Positions 7,908 through 16,318 of a stretch of DNA of 64,000 nucleotides are shown one piece after another. Positions within the stretch are counted from its first letter, which is position 1, and each line of letters begins with the position of its first letter. The DNA is taken from positions 567,404 to 631,403 of the forward strand of contig NZ_PJIR01000001.1 of NCBI RefSeq assembly GCF_002929355.1. The letters are read 5' to 3'. A program made the translations under genes and the position numbers. The notes under the pieces were generated by a model, which saw nothing but the letters and a program-made list of their open reading frames with translations, had not been told where the DNA came from and made no database searches. The stretch comes from Arthrobacter sp. B0490 (lineage in GTDB: Bacteria; Actinomycetota; Actinomycetes; Actinomycetales; Micrococcaceae).

Positions 7908-9058
7908 TCACGCTCGTCGATACGGCGGGGGCCACGTCCGCCGTCGAACTGAACCCCGCGCCGTCGTTCTCCAGGCCGACGGATGCGCTGCGCAGCCGCA
8001 CCGTGTACGCCGCAGCCCATGTCGTCCCCCGGACCACGGCCGACAACGTGCCCGGCGCGCCGGCCGACCTCGACTGGGATGCGACGCTCGCCTTCCGCCA
8101 CCACCTGTGGTCCTGGGGGCTGGGCGTCGCGGACGCGATGGACACCGCGCAGCGGAACATGGGGCTCGACACCATGGCGACGCGCGAACTGGTCACGCGG
8201 AGCGCCGCGGAGGCGCGGGCCGTGAACGGCTCGCTGGTCGTCGGGGTCAACACCGACCACGTCGACGACCCCGTGATCTCCCTGCAGGCCGTGATCGACG
8301 CCTACAAGGAGCAGCTGCACTTCACCGAGGACGCGGGCGCGTCCGTCGTCCTCATGGCGAGCCGCCACCTCGCCCGTGCCGCGCGGACGGCGGAGGACTA
8401 CGTACGGGTCTACTCGGAGGTCCTGGCAGCCGCCGGCGCACCCGTGATCCTGCACTGGCTCGGCAGCGCCTTCGATCCCGAGCTCGGGACCTATTTCGGT
8501 TCGGCGGACACGGATGCGGCGTCGACCACGCTGCTCAAGATCATCGCGGATGCCCCGGACAAGGTGACGGGTGTGAAGATGAGCCTGCTCGATGCGGACT
8601 CGGAGCGGTCGGTACGCGCCAGGCTCAACGAGCCGGCCCGCATGTTCACGGGCGACGACTTCAACTACGTCTCCCTCATCCGGGGGGATTCCGCGGGGTA
8701 CTCCGATGCCCTGCTCGGAGCGTTCGCGGCCCTCGGCCCGCACGCCTCGGCCGCGGTCCAGGCGCTCGACGCGGGCGACGGCGACACCTACGAGCGGATC
8801 CTCGGTCCGACCGAGGCGCTCTCGCGCCAGATCTTCGCGGCACCGACGTTCTACTACAAGACCGGGGTGGCCTTCCTCAGCTGGCTCAACGGCCACCAGC
8901 CCGGCTTCTCCATGGTCGGCGGGCTGCACGCCGCGCGCAGCCTGCCGCACCTGTCGGAGATCGTCCGCCTCGCGAACGGGTGCGGGGCCCTCGAGCAGCC
9001 CGAGCTCGCCCGCGACAGGTGGCACGCTCTGCTGAGGACCGCCGGGGTTCCGGCATGA
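7904..9058 (+). CDS. DUF993 family protein (dihydrodipicolinate synthase-like)
   Basis: A 384-residue member of the DUF993 family, which is related to the DapA/aldolase TIM-barrel superfamily and has no assigned reaction. Visible segments include GVNTDHVDD near residue 110, an ASRHLARAA stretch, ILHWLGSAFDP and KVTGVKMSLLDAD, the last holding a Lys at a position that could form a Schiff base as in DapA-type enzymes; that reading is inference. Start and stop both overlap neighbours by four bases (ATGA), so it is translated with the Gfo/Idh gene upstream and the isomerase gene downstream. A carbon-carbon lyase step on an oxidised sugar would fit the operon. Confidence 0.8.
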   Translation: MITLVDTAGATSAVELNPAPSFSRPTDALRSRTVYAAAHVVPRTTADNVPGAPADLDWDATLAFRHHLWSWGLGVADAMDTAQRNMGLDTMATRELVTRSAAEARAVNGSLVVGVNTDHVDDPVISLQAVIDAYKEQLHFTEDAGASVVLMASRHLARAARTAEDYVRVYSEVLAAAGAPVILHWLGSAFDPELGTYFGSADTDAASTTLLKIIADAPDKVTGVKMSLLDADSERSVRARLNEPARMFTGDDFNYVSLIRGDSAGYSDALLGAFAALGPHASAAVQALDAGDGDTYERILGPTEALSRQIFAAPTFYYKTGVAFLSWLNGHQPGFSMVGGLHAARSLPHLSEIVRLANGCGALEQPELARDRWHALLRTAGVPA

Positions 9059-9945
9059 CGGCGCCGGACGGTCGCCTGTCCATCAACCAGGCGACCATCA
9101 AGTACGCACCGCTCGGGGAGGCGCTGGCCGCCACGGCGAACGCCGGCATCGCCGGCATCGGCCTGTGGCGCGACTCCGTGCAGGCCGCCTCCCTCACCGG
9201 AGCCGCACGCCTCCTCACCGACTCCGGGCTCCGGTTCTCGAGCCTGTGCCGGGGCGGATTCTTCACCGTCCCGGAAGGCCGGGCGCGCAGGGCGGCGATG
9301 GACGACAACCGGAAGGCCATCGAGGAGACGGCGACCCTCGCGGCCGCGGGAGCACCCGGGTCGGCGGCCGTCCTCGTGATGGTGGCCGGCGGCATCCCCC
9401 AGGGCTCGAGGGACCTCGCCGGCGCCCGCTCGATGGTGCAGGATGCCCTCGCCGAGCTCGCACCGGAGGCACAGGCGGCAGGGGTGACCCTGGCCCTCGA
9501 GCCGCTGCACCCGATGTACGCGTCGGACCGCGCGGTCATCTCGACCCTGAAGCAGGCACTCGACCTGGCGTCACCCTTCTCCCCCGCCGCGGTCGGCGTC
9601 GTGATCGACACCTTCCATGTGTGGTGGGATCCGGAGCTGCCGGCGGGGATCGCCCGCGCGGGCACGGAAGGACGTATCGCCAGCTACCAGGTCTGCGACT
9701 GGGCGACGCCCCTCGCCGCGGACGTCCTGCTCTCGCGCCACTACCCCGGGGACGGCGTCATCGATTTCCGTTCCATCACGGCAGCCGTCGAGGCCGCCGG
9801 CTACACCGGCGACATCGAGGTGGAGATCTTCAACCAGGAGATCTGGGACACCGCGCCGGCCACCGCGCTCGCGCGGACCGTCGAGGGCTTCGAGGCGAAC
9901 GTGGCCGTGCACCTGCGACGCATGGGCGCCGACCTCGGTCGGTAG
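9055..9945 (+). CDS. Sugar phosphate isomerase/epimerase family TIM-barrel protein
   Basis: A 296-residue protein of the AP-endonuclease-2-like (xylose isomerase-like) TIM-barrel family. Metal-site residues expected for the family are visible: the Glu of LALEPLHP, the Asp-His of VIDTFHVWW, the Asp-His of PGDGVIDF and the Glu of IEVEIFN. Such enzymes isomerise, epimerise or dehydrate sugars and keto-sugars. It overlaps the DUF993 gene by ATGA and ends 9 bases before the next gene. It completes a dehydrogenase-lyase-isomerase set under a LacI operator. Confidence 0.85.
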   Translation: MTAPDGRLSINQATIKYAPLGEALAATANAGIAGIGLWRDSVQAASLTGAARLLTDSGLRFSSLCRGGFFTVPEGRARRAAMDDNRKAIEETATLAAAGAPGSAAVLVMVAGGIPQGSRDLAGARSMVQDALAELAPEAQAAGVTLALEPLHPMYASDRAVISTLKQALDLASPFSPAAVGVVIDTFHVWWDPELPAGIARAGTEGRIASYQVCDWATPLAADVLLSRHYPGDGVIDFRSITAAVEAAGYTGDIEVEIFNQEIWDTAPATALARTVEGFEANVAVHLRRMGADLGR

Positions 9946-9954
9946 CATCTGCGT

Positions 9955-10344
9955 ATGGAATCTACTGAGGTCGTCCGGCAGTACTGGTCGTCGGTGTGGA
10001 GCAGGGACTGGAAGGCGGTGGGGCGGACGCTCGCCGCTGACGTGGAGGTCTTCTGGCCCGTCACGCGCGAGATCATCCGCGGCAGGGACAACGTCGTGGC
10101 GGTCAACTCCGAGCACCCGAACGGGTGGAGCATCGACGTCCTGAACGTGTACGACGCCGGGGAGGTGGTCGTGTCCGAGGTCCAGGTGCCCCAGGAGGAC
10201 GTCGGCATCTTCCGCGTCGTGTCCATCTGGACGGTGGCCGACGGCGTCATCACCTCGGGTCGTGAGTACTGGACCCTGTACGGGGGCGAGGAGGGACGCG
10301 ACTGGCGGCGCAGGTACGCCAGCGTCGGCGACCTGCCCTCCTGA
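9955..10344 (+). CDS. NTF2-like (SnoaL-type) protein
   Basis: A 129-residue protein with the cone-shaped NTF2-like fold signature: an N-terminal helix (VRQYWSSVWSRDW), a DVEVFWP strand and an ending of SIWTVADGVITSGREYWTLYG, as in SnoaL-like polyketide cyclase relatives. The family is used for enzymes and ligand-binding proteins alike, so no reaction is assigned. The gene lies 9 bases after the sugar operon and may be read through from it, although its product has no obvious link to sugar breakdown. Confidence 0.75.
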   Translation: MESTEVVRQYWSSVWSRDWKAVGRTLAADVEVFWPVTREIIRGRDNVVAVNSEHPNGWSIDVLNVYDAGEVVVSEVQVPQEDVGIFRVVSIWTVADGVITSGREYWTLYGGEEGRDWRRRYASVGDLPS

Positions 10345-10464
10345 ACTCGAGGACGGATCCCGTCCGGCTCGCATCCGGCACTGGTCACAGCCCGCGAGGC
10401 GCCATAAGCTAAGCAAGCTGATGAAATGATCAGTGTCCGTATCCCCAACCCTCAGGGAGGCATG

Positions 10465-11292
10465 ATGAGCACGAAGGTCGAAGAAACCGTCGAAGTGAAT
10501 CTTCCAGTGACGACCGTGTACAACCAGTGGACGCAGTTCGAGGAGTTCCCGCACTTCATGGGCGGGATCAAGCAGATCACCCAGCTCAGCGACGACCGCC
10601 TCGAGTGGGTCGCCGAGATCGGCGGCATCCGCCGCCAGTGGGAGGCGAAGGTCCTCGAGCAGGTCCCCGACCGCAAGGTCTCCTGGGCCGCCACCGAGGG
10701 TGCGACCAATGCCGGTTCGGTGACGTTCGAGGACCTCGGCGGGATCACCCGCGTCAACCTCGTCCTCGAGTACGAGCCGGAGGGCCTCGTCGAGAAGATC
10801 GGCGACAAGCTGAACGTCGTCGAGAACCAGGCGAAGGCGGACCTCCACCGGTTCAAGGAGTTCATCGAGTCCGAGAGCTATGCCACGGGCGCATGGCGCG
10901 GATCGGTGGCCGGCGTCGGCACCGCGGGTACACCCACGGTCGAGGACGCAGCGGGGTCACGCGGTGACGGCGGCAAGGCCGGCGTGTCCGGCAAGGTCGC
11001 GGCCGGCGTCGGCGTCGCGGCAGCAGCTGCGGTGGTCGGCGTGGCCGCGGCGGCCGGCAAGAAGAAGGACGACGAGGACGTCGAGACGGTGGATGTGGAG
11101 ACGGTGACCGTCGTCGACGCCGCACCCGTGGTCCCCGAGACCACCCCGATCGTCGACGAGGTGGACGTCGTCGACGTCGACCCCGTACCCGCCGTGGACG
11201 GCGTTCCCGGGACGGGCATCCCGACCGGGACCCAGGGCCTCGAGAACGACCCGCTGGACGGCGACGCGACGAACCGCCGGGGCACGCTCTAG
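10465..11292 (+). CDS. SRPBCC family protein with Ala/Val hydrophobic segment and acidic tail
   Basis: A 275-residue protein. Residues 1-145 form a SRPBCC (START/Bet v 1-like, polyketide cyclase/dehydrase) domain, with VNLPVTTVYNQWTQFEEFPHFM at the start typical of this stress-related group. After a Gly/Thr-rich linker, about residues 174-198 form an Ala/Val/Gly-rich hydrophobic stretch closed by GKKKDDED, then a strongly acidic Val/Asp/Pro tail. This could be a membrane-associated segment with a cytoplasmic tail. Two ATGs (10462 and 10465) follow AGGGAGG; the second has more normal spacing. A strong hairpin follows at 11309. Ligand unknown. Confidence 0.8.
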   Translation: MSTKVEETVEVNLPVTTVYNQWTQFEEFPHFMGGIKQITQLSDDRLEWVAEIGGIRRQWEAKVLEQVPDRKVSWAATEGATNAGSVTFEDLGGITRVNLVLEYEPEGLVEKIGDKLNVVENQAKADLHRFKEFIESESYATGAWRGSVAGVGTAGTPTVEDAAGSRGDGGKAGVSGKVAAGVGVAAAAAVVGVAAAAGKKKDDEDVETVDVETVTVVDAAPVVPETTPIVDEVDVVDVDPVPAVDGVPGTGIPTGTQGLENDPLDGDATNRRGTL

Positions 11293-11308
11293 GCCTCGGC
11301 GCATCGGT

Positions 11309-11336
11309 GGACCGGATTCCCTCGGGAGTCCGGTCC
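11309..11336 (+). terminator. Terminator-like hairpin after the SRPBCC gene
   Basis: GGACCGGATTCC pairs with GGAGTCCGGTCC across a CTCG loop, 12 base pairs with one G-T pair, 17 bases after the stop codon. There is no run of T afterwards, as is common in actinobacteria. Confidence 0.65.
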
Positions 11337-11430
11337 TCTGTCGTTCCGGCGGCTGTTCCTCGGTGCACCCTCCGGGCACCGCGGGACTCCGGGAGGGTCG
11401 GGGCGGCATCCCGTGCTCTGTCCCGGCCGG

Positions 11431-11549
11431 GCCTTGACACCTCCCCGGCCCCTGGTGGTCGAATGGCTGTAGAGCTTGGCGACGGTCAAGCAGCCGGCAG
11501 CCGCCAAGCTCCCCAGAGGGCGACCAGGCACTCTTCCGCCTGGCTGCCC
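11431..11549. other. Structured intergenic block, possible non-coding RNA
   Basis: Three nested or tandem inverted repeats: CTTGAC (11433) with GTCAAG (11485); AGCTTGGCG (11473-11481) with CGCCAAGCT (11502-11510); and a 12-pair stem GGGCGACCAGGC (11518-11529) with GCCTGGCTGCCC (11538-11549) having one mismatch. It lies downstream of tsaD. It could be a minus-strand terminator region or a small RNA on either strand; no known RNA family was recognised. Confidence 0.35.
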
Positions 11550-11638
11550 CTCCCGTGGGCCGGGTCCACACCTGACCGCTGACTGCGCGCCGAGGCGGTC
11601 CGGGCCGCGTCCCGCTGCCATCGCGCGAGGACGGGAGC

Positions 11639-12739
11639 CTAGGTCCGGTCCTCCCGGGCCGCAGCGAGGACGATCCGCGTGACGGGCAACGACGGGTCCG
11701 TCCCGAAAGCGGTCCCGCTCGGGCTCCCGCCGTCCATCACGATCCGGGCTCCGAGCGCCGCGACCATGGCCCCGTTGTCGGTGCACAGCGACGGCGCCGG
11801 CACGGTCAGGGTGATACCGGCGGCGGCACACCGCTCGGCGGCCAGTTCCCGGAGCCGCCGGTTCGCCGCCACGCCGCCCCCGAGCAGGAGGTTCGTGATC
11901 CCGTGTTCCCGGCAGGCGAGCACGGCCTTGGACGTGATGATGTCCACCACCGCCTCCTGGAAGGATGCCGCGATGTCCGCCACCGGGACGTCGATCCCCG
12001 CCGCCTCGTACTGCTCCACGCTCCGGGCCACGGCGGTCTTGAGCCCGCTGAAGGACCAGTCGTAGCGGTGCGGCCCCGGCTGCTCCGCCGTCCCCATGTA
12101 CTTGGGCTGCGAGAGCCCGCGGGGGAAGCGGATCGCCTTCGGATCGCCCTCCCGGGCCAGCCGGTCGATGGCGGGACCGCCCGGGTAGCCGAGACCGAGG
12201 ATGCGGGCCGTCTTGTCGTACGCCTCGCCGGCGGCGTCGTCGATCGTGGAGCCCAGGAGCTCGACGTCGCTCGCGATGTTCCCGACGCGCAGGATCTCCG
12301 TGTGGCCGCCCGACACCAGGAGCGCGCCGAGGTCGGGGGGCAGCCCGTCGGCGAAGGTGTCCCCGAGCATCCCGACGCCGACGTGCGCGACGAGGTGGTT
12401 GATCGCGTACAGGGGCTTGCCGGTGGCGACGGCGAGCGCCTTGGCGGCCGACACCCCGACCATGAGGGCGCCGGACAGTCCGGGGCCCGCCGTCACGGCG
12501 ATGGCGTCGAGCTCGTCGAGTGTCACGCCGGCGTCGTCGAGCGCCGTCCTGAGGGTCGGGACGAAGGCCTCGAGGTGCGCCCGCGACGCGATCTCGGGGA
12601 TGACGCCGCCGAACCGCACGTGTTCGTCCATCGAGGAGGACACGGTGTTGGTCAGCAGCTGCGTGCCGCGCACGATCCCCACCCCGGTCTCGTCGCAGGA
12701 GGACTCGATGCCGAGCACCAGGGGTTCCTCGCGGGTCAT
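11639..12739 (-). CDS. tsaD: tRNA N6-adenosine threonylcarbamoyltransferase
   Basis: A 366-residue TsaD/Kae1 protein that transfers the threonylcarbamoyl group to A37 of ANN-decoding tRNAs in the cytoplasm. Seen: the N-terminal [15 protein letters not shown]-fold motif, the NHLVAH metal-binding His pair near residue 116, SGGHTE, and [11 protein letters not shown] near the C-terminal end. It is the last gene of the run alr-tsaE-tsaB-rimI-tsaD; its ATG overlaps the rimI stop (ATGA). It works with TsaB and TsaE encoded just upstream. Length matches bacterial homologues with the usual actinobacterial extension. Confidence 0.97.
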   Translation of the reverse strand: MTREEPLVLGIESSCDETGVGIVRGTQLLTNTVSSSMDEHVRFGGVIPEIASRAHLEAFVPTLRTALDDAGVTLDELDAIAVTAGPGLSGALMVGVSAAKALAVATGKPLYAINHLVAHVGVGMLGDTFADGLPPDLGALLVSGGHTEILRVGNIASDVELLGSTIDDAAGEAYDKTARILGLGYPGGPAIDRLAREGDPKAIRFPRGLSQPKYMGTAEQPGPHRYDWSFSGLKTAVARSVEQYEAAGIDVPVADIAASFQEAVVDIITSKAVLACREHGITNLLLGGGVAANRRLRELAAERCAAAGITLTVPAPSLCTDNGAMVAALGARIVMDGGSPSGTAFGTDPSLPVTRIVLAAAREDRT

Positions 12740-13203
12740 CGCGTTCCTCCCCGGTCCGCGGCGAGGACGAGCCGCATGACCCAGGCGTCCACGCCGTCGC
12801 GGTAGTACCTCTTCCTGGTGTGGATCTTCACGAAGCCGAAGCGTGAATACAGTTCCTGCGCGCGCGGGTTGTCGGCGCGCACCTCCAGCATCACGGTCTC
12901 GGCGCCGCGACGCCGGGCCTCGTCGAGCAGCTCGGTGAGCAGGGCGCGTCCGATCCCCCGGCCCTCGAAGCGCGGCAGCACACCGAGAGTCTGGATGTCG
13001 GCCGTCGTGGCGATGACCATGACCCCCGCGTAGCCCACCGCCTCGCCGTCGACCTCGGCCACGATGTAGCGCCGCGTGTCCGGCTGGAAGAACTCCGTGT
13101 AGAACATCTCGAGCGGCCAGGCGTCGGTGGGGAACAGCTCGTTCTCCAGCCGCCCGATGGTCCCGATGTCCTCATAGGTGAGGCTGCGCAGGGTGAAGCT
13201 CAC
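12736..13203 (-). CDS. rimI: Ribosomal-protein alanine N-acetyltransferase RimI
   Basis: A 155-residue GNAT acetyltransferase. The acetyl-CoA-binding motif is visible as [12 protein letters not shown] around residue 80, and [19 protein letters not shown] is the RimI signature. RimI acetylates the N-terminal Ala of ribosomal protein S18 in model bacteria; in actinobacteria it is routinely encoded between tsaB and tsaD. The GTG at 13203 overlaps the tsaB stop (GTGA), and its own TGA overlaps the tsaD ATG. The open frame continues far upstream of 13203 but that is a shadow of tsaB. Confidence 0.93.
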   Translation of the reverse strand: MSFTLRSLTYEDIGTIGRLENELFPTDAWPLEMFYTEFFQPDTRRYIVAEVDGEAVGYAGVMVIATTADIQTLGVLPRFEGRGIGRALLTELLDEARRRGAETVMLEVRADNPRAQELYSRFGFVKIHTRKRYYRDGVDAWVMRLVLAADRGGTR

Positions 13204-13880
13204 GCCGTCGCCCGCTTCCGTGGCCCGGGCACCCTGGCGTCGGACTCGCGCAGGTAGAGCGGCGCGGTGTCCCGCAGCGGCTCCCCGGCGAGGAGGCGGC
13301 ACCGGGCCACGCGGGCGAGCGGTACGGCATCGGGATCGGACGTCGCGAGGGCCGGCAGGCCGTCCAGGTCGTCCGGGTAGAGGCTCGCGGCACGACCCGC
13401 CAGGGGCATGCCCTGCGGCAGGGTCGCCGCAGCGCCGACGTGCGGGCCGTCGAGGAGTTCCGGCAGCCGGCTCCCGTCCGCGGGCGCACGGTACGCGGCC
13501 CAGTAGACCTCCCCGCGGCGGGCATCGGTGCCCACGAGGAATCCGCCCCCGGCGGGGACGGCCCGGCCGGCGACGGCGTCGAAGGCCAGCGCGTCGAGGC
13601 TCAGGACCCCCAGGAGGGGGACGTCCCACACGAAGCCGAGCGTCCGCGCGGTGACGAGTCCGGCCCGCAGGCCCGTGAAGGGTCCCGGGCCCACGCCGGC
13701 GACGATGCCGTCGAGGTCGGGGCCCGCCACTCCTGCGTCGGCGAGGATCCGCTGCACCGCGGGGGCGAGGACCTCGGCATGGGACCGCGTGTCGGCACTG
13801 CCGAACCGGCCGACGACGACGTCGTCCCGCAGGAGCGCGACGGTCGCGGCGGCGGAGGTGTCGAGGGCGAGGAGAAGCAC
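13200..13880 (-). CDS. tsaB: tRNA t6A biosynthesis protein TsaB
   Basis: A 226-residue TsaB, a catalytically inactive ASKHA paralogue of TsaD and the dimerising partner in the t6A-forming complex. LALDTSAAATVAL at the N terminus and GPGPFTGLRAGLVTARTL near residue 68 are diagnostic. Starts with GTG at 13880; ends overlapping the rimI start. Separated from the tsaE stop by 9 bases. Confidence 0.95.
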   Translation of the reverse strand: MLLLALDTSAAATVALLRDDVVVGRFGSADTRSHAEVLAPAVQRILADAGVAGPDLDGIVAGVGPGPFTGLRAGLVTARTLGFVWDVPLLGVLSLDALAFDAVAGRAVPAGGGFLVGTDARRGEVYWAAYRAPADGSRLPELLDGPHVGAAATLPQGMPLAGRAASLYPDDLDGLPALATSDPDAVPLARVARCRLLAGEPLRDTAPLYLRESDARVPGPRKRATA

Positions 13881-13889
13881 CCGTCCAGC

Positions 13890-14438
13890 CTAGTCGAGGA
13901 GGAGCGCCGGCAGCCCTGCACGCCAGCGCGGGCCGAAGCCTGCGAGGGTGACGGTGCGCACCTCGTCCTCGCCGTCGTCGTCGAACACCGTGACGGGGCC
14001 GTCGGTGGACCCTCCGGCCGGCGTGCCGCCGAGGGGACGGACGATGGCCACGTGCAGCCGGCTGTCGCTCAGGTGCTCCACGCGTCCCGCCCCCCACTCG
14101 ACGACCGTGACGTTGACGGCCATCGTGGCCTCGAGGTCGAGGTCGTCCACGGCCGCCGCGCCGTCCAGGCGGTAGGCGTCCACATGGACGAGGCCGGGCC
14201 CGCCACCCGTCGAGCCGTGCTGGCGGACGAGCACGAAGGTCGGCGAGATGATGCGGTCCTCGACCGCGAGGCCCCGCCCCAGGCCCTGCGTGAACGTCGT
14301 CTTGCCGGCGCCCAGCTCACCGGTCAGGACCAGCAGGTCGGCGGGTCGCAGCAGCGGTGCGAGGGCGACGGCGAGCGCCTGCAGTTCCGCCGCCGAACCG
14401 ACGTCGTAGGAGGCCGTCCACTCAGGCGCCGTCGTCAT
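13890..14438 (-). CDS. tsaE: tRNA t6A biosynthesis ATPase TsaE
   Basis: A 182-residue P-loop ATPase. The Walker A motif GELGAGKTTF has its Lys at residue 46, and the SPTFVLV switch-like motif follows at about residue 72; both are standard for TsaE. It energises the TsaB-TsaD complex. The ATG at 14438 gives the expected N terminus and overlaps the end of alr by 17 bases, so it is translationally coupled to it. Slightly longer than the typical 150-residue protein through its C-terminal end. Confidence 0.95.
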   Translation of the reverse strand: MTTAPEWTASYDVGSAAELQALAVALAPLLRPADLLVLTGELGAGKTTFTQGLGRGLAVEDRIISPTFVLVRQHGSTGGGPGLVHVDAYRLDGAAAVDDLDLEATMAVNVTVVEWGAGRVEHLSDSRLHVAIVRPLGGTPAGGSTDGPVTVFDDDGEDEVRTVTLAGFGPRWRAGLPALLLD

Positions 14439-15585
14439 CGTGCGCCTCCTGCCGCGCGTCCAGGTACACCCGTTCCACGCGGTCGCCGATCCGCGTGACC
14501 ACCTCGTAGTTGATCGTCTGGGCGGCGGCGGCCCAGTCCTCCACCGGGGGCGAGTCCGCGCCGCCGAAGAGCACCGCGCGCTCGCCGAGCGGACTCTCCG
14601 GCGAGTCGACCAGGCCCGTCGCCCCGAAGTCGATGACGAGCTGGTCCATCGCGATCCGTCCCACCACGGGGTAGATCCGGCCGCCGACGAGGACCGGCGC
14701 ACCCGTGGCGATACGCGGGACGCCGTCACCGTAACCGACGGGGATGAGCCCGAGCGTGGTGGGCTTCTGCGTGCGGTAGCCGTAGCCGTAGGAGACGCCC
14801 TGGCCCGCGGGCACCTCCTTGCAGTTCGAGACCGTGGTGCTGAGGGTCATCACGGGCCGCAGCCCGAGGTCGGCGGAGCCCTGGTCGGAGAAGGGCGAGA
14901 GTCCGTAGATCCCCAGGCCGACACGCACGAGGTCGAAGTGGCAGTCGGGCCGGGAGAACGTGGCGGGGGTGTTGGCGAGGTGACGCACCTCCACGTCCAC
15001 GCCCGCGTTCTCCGCGGCGGCGACGGCCTCGCGGAACGCCTGCACCTGGAGGTCGGTCTCGGGGCGTGTCGGTTCGTCGGCGACGGCGAGGTGGGAGAAG
15101 ATCCCGACGACCCGGATCAGCCCCTCCTCCTGGTAGGCGACCGCCCGGCTGAGCAGGGCGTCCCACCGGTCCGGCGGGCAGCCGTTGCGGCCGAGGCCCG
15201 TGTCGATCTTCAGGTGGACGATCGCGGGACGCTCCAGTTCGCGTGCCGCCGCCGTCACGCGCTCGAGCTCCCACCCCGAGATGCCGAGGTCGAGTCCGTG
15301 CTCCACGCCCGCGGTGAAGTCGGTTGCGGCGGTGTGCAGCCAGGCGAGGATGGGCGCCTCGATGCCCGCCTTCCGGAGGGCGACGCCCTCGCTGATGTGC
15401 GCGACGCCGAGCCAGGCGGCCCCCGCCTCCAGCGCGGCGCGGGCGACGGGGAGGGCTCCGTGGCCATAGGCGTTGGCCTTCACGACGGCCATGACCCGGG
15501 CGGGATGGGCGACGTCGCGCAGGTGTCGGACGTTGTGCCGCAGGGCCTCGAGGTCGATCTCTGCAGCACGTTCGGAGGAAGTCAC
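14422..15585 (-). CDS. alr: Alanine racemase
   Basis: A 387-residue PLP enzyme that makes D-alanine for peptidoglycan. Lys36 in AVVKANAYGHG forms the PLP aldimine, and the Tyr of GVSYGYGYRT is the second catalytic base, both in the usual places; the C-terminal beta domain is present. I chose GTG 15585, which places Lys36 at the family position; an extended open frame upstream has no ribosome site. CAGAAT lies 7 bases before the GTG, so the message may be leaderless. The gene heads the tsaE-tsaB-rimI-tsaD run. Confidence 0.95.
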   Translation of the reverse strand: MTSSERAAEIDLEALRHNVRHLRDVAHPARVMAVVKANAYGHGALPVARAALEAGAAWLGVAHISEGVALRKAGIEAPILAWLHTAATDFTAGVEHGLDLGISGWELERVTAAARELERPAIVHLKIDTGLGRNGCPPDRWDALLSRAVAYQEEGLIRVVGIFSHLAVADEPTRPETDLQVQAFREAVAAAENAGVDVEVRHLANTPATFSRPDCHFDLVRVGLGIYGLSPFSDQGSADLGLRPVMTLSTTVSNCKEVPAGQGVSYGYGYRTQKPTTLGLIPVGYGDGVPRIATGAPVLVGGRIYPVVGRIAMDQLVIDFGATGLVDSPESPLGERAVLFGGADSPPVEDWAAAAQTINYEVVTRIGDRVERVYLDARQEAHDDDGA

Positions 15586-15592
15586 CCGCCCT

Positions 15593-15598
15593 ATTCTG
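15593..15598 (-). promoter_or_regulatory. Candidate -10 of alr, leaderless layout
   Basis: CAGAAT on the minus strand ends 7 bases before the GTG at 15585. That is the spacing expected if transcription starts at the start codon. The same hexamer in the same place precedes coaA (33357). Confidence 0.4.
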
Positions 15599-15659
15599 CC
15601 AGCTCGTGCGGCAGCACTCAGGGTTGATTCCCCGGGGAGGAGCGGGAACAATCGAAGGC

Positions 15660-16238
15660 GTGTTCGATCCTCCGCCCGCCGCTGCCGGGTGCGTCCTCCC
15701 CGACGGGACCGGGCAGGCCTGCGGCCGGGCCACGGACGGCACCCCCTTCCCGCTGTGCCCCGCCCACGTGGCGCTCGTCTCCGAATGGTCGGACGCCGCG
15801 TGGGGCGTGACCGATCTGCTGCCGGCGGCCTGCCGGGCGTGCGGTGCGAGGATCGGCGTGCGGTACCCGTCCGGCTGGGCGTGCGCGGCCTGCGAGTGGC
15901 GGATGGGTGACGTCCTCGACGACGGGCTGCCGGCTCCGCGGGTCGACGTCGTCTACTACATCCGGTTCCGGGACCGTATCAAGATCGGCACGACGGCGGA
16001 CCCGCGCAAACGCCTCGCGCGCATCTGGCACGACGAGGTCCTGGCGTTCGAGCGCGGCGACCGGCTCGTCGAGCGGCGCCGGCACGACCAGTTCTCCGGG
16101 CTGCGCCTCGACCGCTCCGAGTGGTTCGAGGCGGCGCCGGACCTCGAGCAGCATGTCGGGCGGCTCGCCGCGGGCGTCGAGGACCCCTGGGCCCTGTATG
16201 CACGCTGGCTCGGCGAGGCGGCGGCCCTGCGCGGGTGA
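15660..16238 (+). CDS. Zinc-ribbon and GIY-YIG-like (T5orf172/Mug113-type) protein
   Basis: A 192-residue protein. Residues 1-90 hold Cys pairs of a likely zinc ribbon (CVLPDG..CGRATDG..LCPAH, then CRACGARIG..CAACEW). Residues 97-170 match the T5orf172/Mug113 branch of the GIY-YIG superfamily: VVYYIRF, IKIGTTADPRKRLARI, a Glu-Arg pair and SEWFE at the end. These proteins occur in phages and as chromosomal orphans; some are presumed nucleases. Start uncertain: GTG 15660 with AAGG close upstream, versus a stronger GGGGAGGAG that is 18 bases away and would fit a non-standard start. Divergent from alr. Confidence 0.72.
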   Translation: MFDPPPAAAGCVLPDGTGQACGRATDGTPFPLCPAHVALVSEWSDAAWGVTDLLPAACRACGARIGVRYPSGWACAACEWRMGDVLDDGLPAPRVDVVYYIRFRDRIKIGTTADPRKRLARIWHDEVLAFERGDRLVERRRHDQFSGLRLDRSEWFEAAPDLEQHVGRLAAGVEDPWALYARWLGEAAALRG

Positions 16239-16318
16239 CCGGCCCGGGCCCACACGCACGGGCGACCGGCCTGTCACCCGTGCGTGTCGGCCCGCGGCCC
16301 GGACGGACCGTTCCGGGG

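Larger units (their letters stand above)
11293..11638. other. Intergenic region with several inverted repeats
   Basis: A gene-free stretch between two convergent genes. It holds a terminator-like hairpin at 11309-11336 and a cluster of further inverted repeats at 11431-11549. No open frame here has convincing coding character. Confidence 0.6.

Noticed and set aside
7435..9945. An 836-codon continuous open frame over the sugar operon
   Set aside because: Only the last 296 codons match a family; the first part is the wrong frame of the Gfo/Idh and DUF993 genes.
11434..11463. TTGACA as a promoter for a small RNA in the region downstream of tsaD
   Set aside because: No TANNNT-like -10 lies at 16-18 bases; the hexamer forms part of an inverted repeat.
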